Shown here: positions 61,286 to 64,000 of the stretch, in pieces
How the letters are laid out: each line of letters opens with the position of its first letter
How positions within the stretch are numbered: position 1 is the first letter of the stretch
Origin: Thauera sp.
GTDB lineage: Bacteria > Pseudomonadota > Gammaproteobacteria > Burkholderiales > Rhodocyclaceae
Direction: 5' to 3'
Assembly (NCBI GenBank): GCA_024235615.1
Contig: JACKMB010000004.1
Location: forward strand, 186,001-250,000
DNA: 64,000 bases
The notes under the pieces: model-generated
Told to the model about the DNA's origin: nothing
Database searches by the model: none
What the model saw: the letters and a program-made list of their open reading frames with translations, nothing else
Translations under genes and position numbers: made by a program

Positions 61286-62023
61286 TCAGATCTTGTAACC
61301 GCGGTGCAGGGCAACCACCCCGGCACTCAGGTTGAAGTAGTCGACCCGCGACAGGCCGGCTTGTTCCATCATCGCCTTCAATTCTTCCTGTCCCGGGTGC
61401 ATGCGGATGGATTCGGCCAGGTAGCGGTAGCTCTCGGCGTCGTTGGCGACCTTCTCTCCCATCCACGGCAGCAGCTTGAAGGAGTAGAGATCGTACAACG
61501 GCGACAGCGGCTTCCACACGCGCGAGAACTCCAGCACGAGCAGACGGCCGCCGGGGCGCAGCACGCGACGCATCTCGGCCAGCGCGACGTCCTTGTGGGT
61601 CATGTTGCGTAGCCCGAAGGCCACGGTGACGCAGTCGAACCAGTCGTCGGGGAAGGGCAGCTTCTCGGCGTTGCATTGCGCGGCGGGCATCGCGAAGCCA
61701 TGGTCGACCATGCGGTCGCGGCCGCGCGCCAGCATCGCGTGGTTGATGTCGGTGAGCCAGACCTGGCCGCTGCGTCCGACCTTCTTCGCGAAGGCGAGCG
61801 AGAGGTCGGCGGTGCCGCCGGCCACGTCGAGCACGCGGTCGCCTTCGCGCACGCCGGAGACCTGGATGGTGAAGTGCTTCCACAGCCGGTGCAGGCCGAA
61901 CGACATGAGGTCGTTCATCACGTCGTACTTCTGCGCCACCGAGGAAAACACCTCGGCGACCTTCTTTTCCTTCAGCTCCTCGGCCACGGTCTGGAAGCCG
62001 AAGTGGGTCGTCTTGTCGCTCAT
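61286..62023 (-). CDS. ubiE: Ubiquinone/menaquinone C-methyltransferase UbiE
   Basis: This 245-aa SAM methyltransferase acts in ubiquinone and menaquinone synthesis. The start [15 protein letters not shown] and [21 protein letters not shown] are typical; the SAM loop [14 protein letters not shown] is near 66, [13 protein letters not shown] near 117 and FGLRNMTHK near 135. Start ATG 62023 has no strong ribosome site; it is 7 bp after the DUF971 gene, suggesting coupling. Confidence 0.96.
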   Translation of the reverse strand: MSDKTTHFGFQTVAEELKEKKVAEVFSSVAQKYDVMNDLMSFGLHRLWKHFTIQVSGVREGDRVLDVAGGTADLSLAFAKKVGRSGQVWLTDINHAMLARGRDRMVDHGFAMPAAQCNAEKLPFPDDWFDCVTVAFGLRNMTHKDVALAEMRRVLRPGGRLLVLEFSRVWKPLSPLYDLYSFKLLPWMGEKVANDAESYRYLAESIRMHPGQEELKAMMEQAGLSRVDYFNLSAGVVALHRGYKI

Positions 62024-62030
62024 GATCTGC

Positions 62031-62453
62031 TCAGTGATGGTGGCCGCAGCCGCCCTTGGGCGGCGGTGGCGGGACCTTGGACGGGTCGCGGGTGCCGCCC
62101 GCGCGCTCCAGGGCCTCGAGATAGTTGTTCCACAGCTCTTCCTGGTTGTGCCCGATCGCAAACAGGTAGTCCCAGGAGTACAGGCCGCTGTCGTGGCCAT
62201 CGGAGAAGGTGGGCTTGATCGCGTAGTTGCCGACGGGCGCGAGGTCCACGATGTCCACATCGCGCTTGCCCTGCTGCAGGGTCTCCTGCCCCGGGCCGTG
62301 GCCGCGCACCTCGGCCGAGGGCGAATACACGCGCAGGAACTCGAACGGCAGCTCGAAGCGGCTGCCGTCGTCGAAGGCGACCTCGAGCGTCTTGCGGTCG
62401 CGATGGACGATGATGTCGGTGGGCGTCGGGGTGTTTTCGTCGAGTCCGGCCAT
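62031..62453 (-). CDS. DUF971 domain protein with C-terminal CGHHH tail
   Basis: This 140-aa protein has the DUF971 (GBBH-like N-terminal) domain: [31 protein letters not shown] split in two strands, then [21 protein letters not shown]. Members often sit with iron-sulfur or ubiquinone genes. The C-terminus ends [10 protein letters not shown], a likely metal-binding tail. Start ATG 62453. It lies upstream of ubiE on the same strand; function not established. Confidence 0.85.
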   Translation of the reverse strand: MAGLDENTPTPTDIIVHRDRKTLEVAFDDGSRFELPFEFLRVYSPSAEVRGHGPGQETLQQGKRDVDIVDLAPVGNYAIKPTFSDGHDSGLYSWDYLFAIGHNQEELWNNYLEALERAGGTRDPSKVPPPPPKGGCGHHH

Positions 62454-62569
62454 GGCGTCGGTCCGCTTGCAGGGGGCCCAATCATACCCGAATCGCCGGC
62501 GAGCCGTTCCGACGCGGGCGCGGGCGCCCGCCGGGTCTGCACGCGAGCGGGCGGTCCGGCGTGCAGCGC

Positions 62570-64000
62570 TCAGGCGCGCTCGTCGAAGAGTCGCGACAAC
62601 TGCTCCAGCAAGGCGGACCCGAGCTCGTCGGCATCCCGCAGCGTCACCGCGCGGCGGTAGTGGCGGGTGACGTCGTGGCCGATGCCGATCGCGAGCAGTT
62701 CCACCGGCGAGCGCCGCTCGATCGAGGCGATCACGTCGTGGAGGTGGCGCTCGAGATAATCGGCCGAGTTCGCCGCGAGGGTGGCGCCGTCGGCGGGCGC
62801 GCCGTCCGACACGACGACGAGGATGCGGCGTCCTTCGGGACGGGCGAGCAGGCGGCGATGGGCCCAGAGGAGCGCCTCGCCGTCGATGTTCTCCTTGGGG
62901 AGGCCGTCGCGCAGCATCAGCCCCAGGTTCCTGCGCGCCCGCCGCCAGGGCGTGTCCGCAGCCTTGTAGATGATGTGGCGCAGCTCGGCCAGCCGTCCCG
63001 GAGCTGCGGGGGCGCCGTCATGAAGCCAGCGCTCGCGGGCCCTTCCTCCCTTCCAGCTCCGCGTCGTGAATCCCAGGATCTCGACCTTGATCCCGCAGCG
63101 CTCCAGCGTGCGTGCCAGGATGTCGGCGCTCATCGCCGCGACGGCAAGCGGGTGACCGCGCATCGAGCTGGAGTTGTCGAGCAGCAGGCAGACGACCGTG
63201 TCTCGCAAGGCGGCCGCCTTTTCCATCCGGAACGGCAGTCCGCGATCGGGGCTGACGACTAGGCGGTCGAGCCGGGCGGGATCGAGCCAGCCCTCCTCGA
63301 GATCGGACGCCCAGTCGTGCAGGCGGCTCGCCAGCAGGCGGTGCTGCAGTCGCCTGGCGAGCCGGCCGACGAGCGCGGGCAGGCGCGTCAGCTCGCGATC
63401 CAGTCGGGCGCGCAGAAGGGCCAGCTCGGAAGCGTCGCACAGCTCGTCCGCGTCTGCGATGTCGTCGAAGGCGGTGGTGTAGGCATGGTAGGAGGCGCCC
63501 TGCCTCCGTGCGGAAGGGGTGTCGCGCACCGGTTCGCCCCGCGCTGCGCAAGCGTGCTCCGCTTCGGCGGACGGGTCGATCCCCGCGGCCTCTCCATCCT
63601 GTTCCCGGCCGGCGGCGCTCTGACGCCGCGAGGGCTCCGCATCGCTTGCTGCAGGGGTTCCCGCCCGCGACGGTCCGGGGGCTTCTTCCTCACCCGCCTC
63701 GGCCTCGCGGCGGGCGAGCTTGCGCTGCTCCCGCGCTTCGCTTGCGGGGCCCTCCAGACCGAGCGCCCGGATCAGCTCCCGCAGTCCGGCGGCGAAGGCC
63801 GGCTCGTCGCGCAGGTGTTCGCGCAGTTCATCGAGGCGCGGGGCGACGTGGGCGTCGAAGTAGGGTCGCCACAGCTCGGCCATGGCCCGTGCGGCAGGGG
63901 GCGGTGGTGCGCCAAGAAAACGTTCGCGGGCGAGGATGTGCAGGGCCTCGGCCAGAGGAGCCTGTTCGCGGCTGCTTGCGCGATCGAGCCGCCTGTCCCG
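62570..64000 (-). CDS. CobT-like cobalt-chelatase subunit with VWA domain, 5' part outside the window
   Basis: The visible 476 codons run without a stop to the window edge. An N-terminal CobT-like helical region ([20 protein letters not shown]) is followed by an acidic linker and a C-terminal von Willebrand A domain with MIDAS motif DNSSSMRGH, then [11 protein letters not shown]. CobT works with CobS and CobN to insert cobalt into hydrogenobyrinic acid diamide in aerobic cobalamin synthesis. A methionine at 63883 is in frame, but upstream codons continue the family pattern, so the true start lies beyond 64000. CobS and CobN are not seen. Confidence 0.8.
   Translation of the reverse strand, partial: RDRRLDRASSREQAPLAEALHILARERFLGAPPPPAARAMAELWRPYFDAHVAPRLDELREHLRDEPAFAAGLRELIRALGLEGPASEAREQRKLARREAEAGEEEAPGPSRAGTPAASDAEPSRRQSAAGREQDGEAAGIDPSAEAEHACAARGEPVRDTPSARRQGASYHAYTTAFDDIADADELCDASELALLRARLDRELTRLPALVGRLARRLQHRLLASRLHDWASDLEEGWLDPARLDRLVVSPDRGLPFRMEKAAALRDTVVCLLLDNSSSMRGHPLAVAAMSADILARTLERCGIKVEILGFTTRSWKGGRARERWLHDGAPAAPGRLAELRHIIYKAADTPWRRARRNLGLMLRDGLPKENIDGEALLWAHRRLLARPEGRRILVVVSDGAPADGATLAANSADYLERHLHDVIASIERRSPVELLAIGIGHDVTRHYRRAVTLRDADELGSALLEQLSRLFDERA

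Overview
The window is chromosomal DNA of very high GC from a betaproteobacterium, most likely Rhodocyclales close to Thauera/Azoarcus/Aromatoleum. The reasons are the mnmG-rsmG-parA-parB-atpIBEFHAGDC order, two PEP-CTERM proteins, a PHA synthase, an OprD-type porin, and a three-subunit molybdenum oxidoreductase next to a PaaX-type regulator that resembles the anaerobic phenylacetyl-CoA oxidoreductase of Thauera. This assignment is inferred from gene content only. No rRNA, tRNA, CRISPR array, prophage or transposase gene was seen.

Region by region. 0.1-7.1 kb: an MsbA-type ABC exporter, an exported ATP-dependent DNA ligase, a DUF3025 protein, a ferric-reductase-like flavocytochrome and a degenerate polyprenyl synthase. 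7.1-12.8 kb: a small lipoprotein, gpmI, a small helical protein, an RlmI-like methyltransferase, an FUSC transporter and a pseudouridine synthase. 13.0-18.8 kb: two PEP-CTERM proteins flanking an OprD porin, then katG. 19.2-27.2 kb: a YgjP-like metalloprotease, an Ada-like methyltransferase, a YdhR-like protein and a coupled DUF2760-Hsp70-Hsp70/DUF3731 operon. 27.2-36.9 kb: PHA synthase; a coupled pair of a DUF47/PhoU-like protein and a PPDK-like protein lacking the PEP domain; a small zinc ribbon; leuA divergent from an Lrp/AsnC regulator; hmp.

37-48 kb is a molybdenum/tungsten block: tupA, paaX, a DMSO-reductase-family oxidoreductase (PadBCD-like), fdhD, mocA, xdhC and a ModE-like regulator with a ligand-binding domain. 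These fit together as metal uptake, cofactor maturation, the enzyme and its regulators. 47.9-59.5 kb is the conserved mnmG-rsmG-parAB-ATP synthase segment often found near oriC. 59.6-64 kb reads leftward: ubiJ, a Tim44-like protein, ubiE, DUF971 and a CobT-like VWA protein cut by the window edge.

The most distinctive non-coding features are a REP-like palindromic family about 24 bp long with compensating stem variants, including a triple 116-bp array and an inverted pair translated inside an ABC transporter; a matching sigma-54 promoter plus upstream dyad in front of both PEP-CTERM genes; and a TATG-N10-CATA dyad shared by the paaX promoter and the upstream region of fdhD-padBCD.
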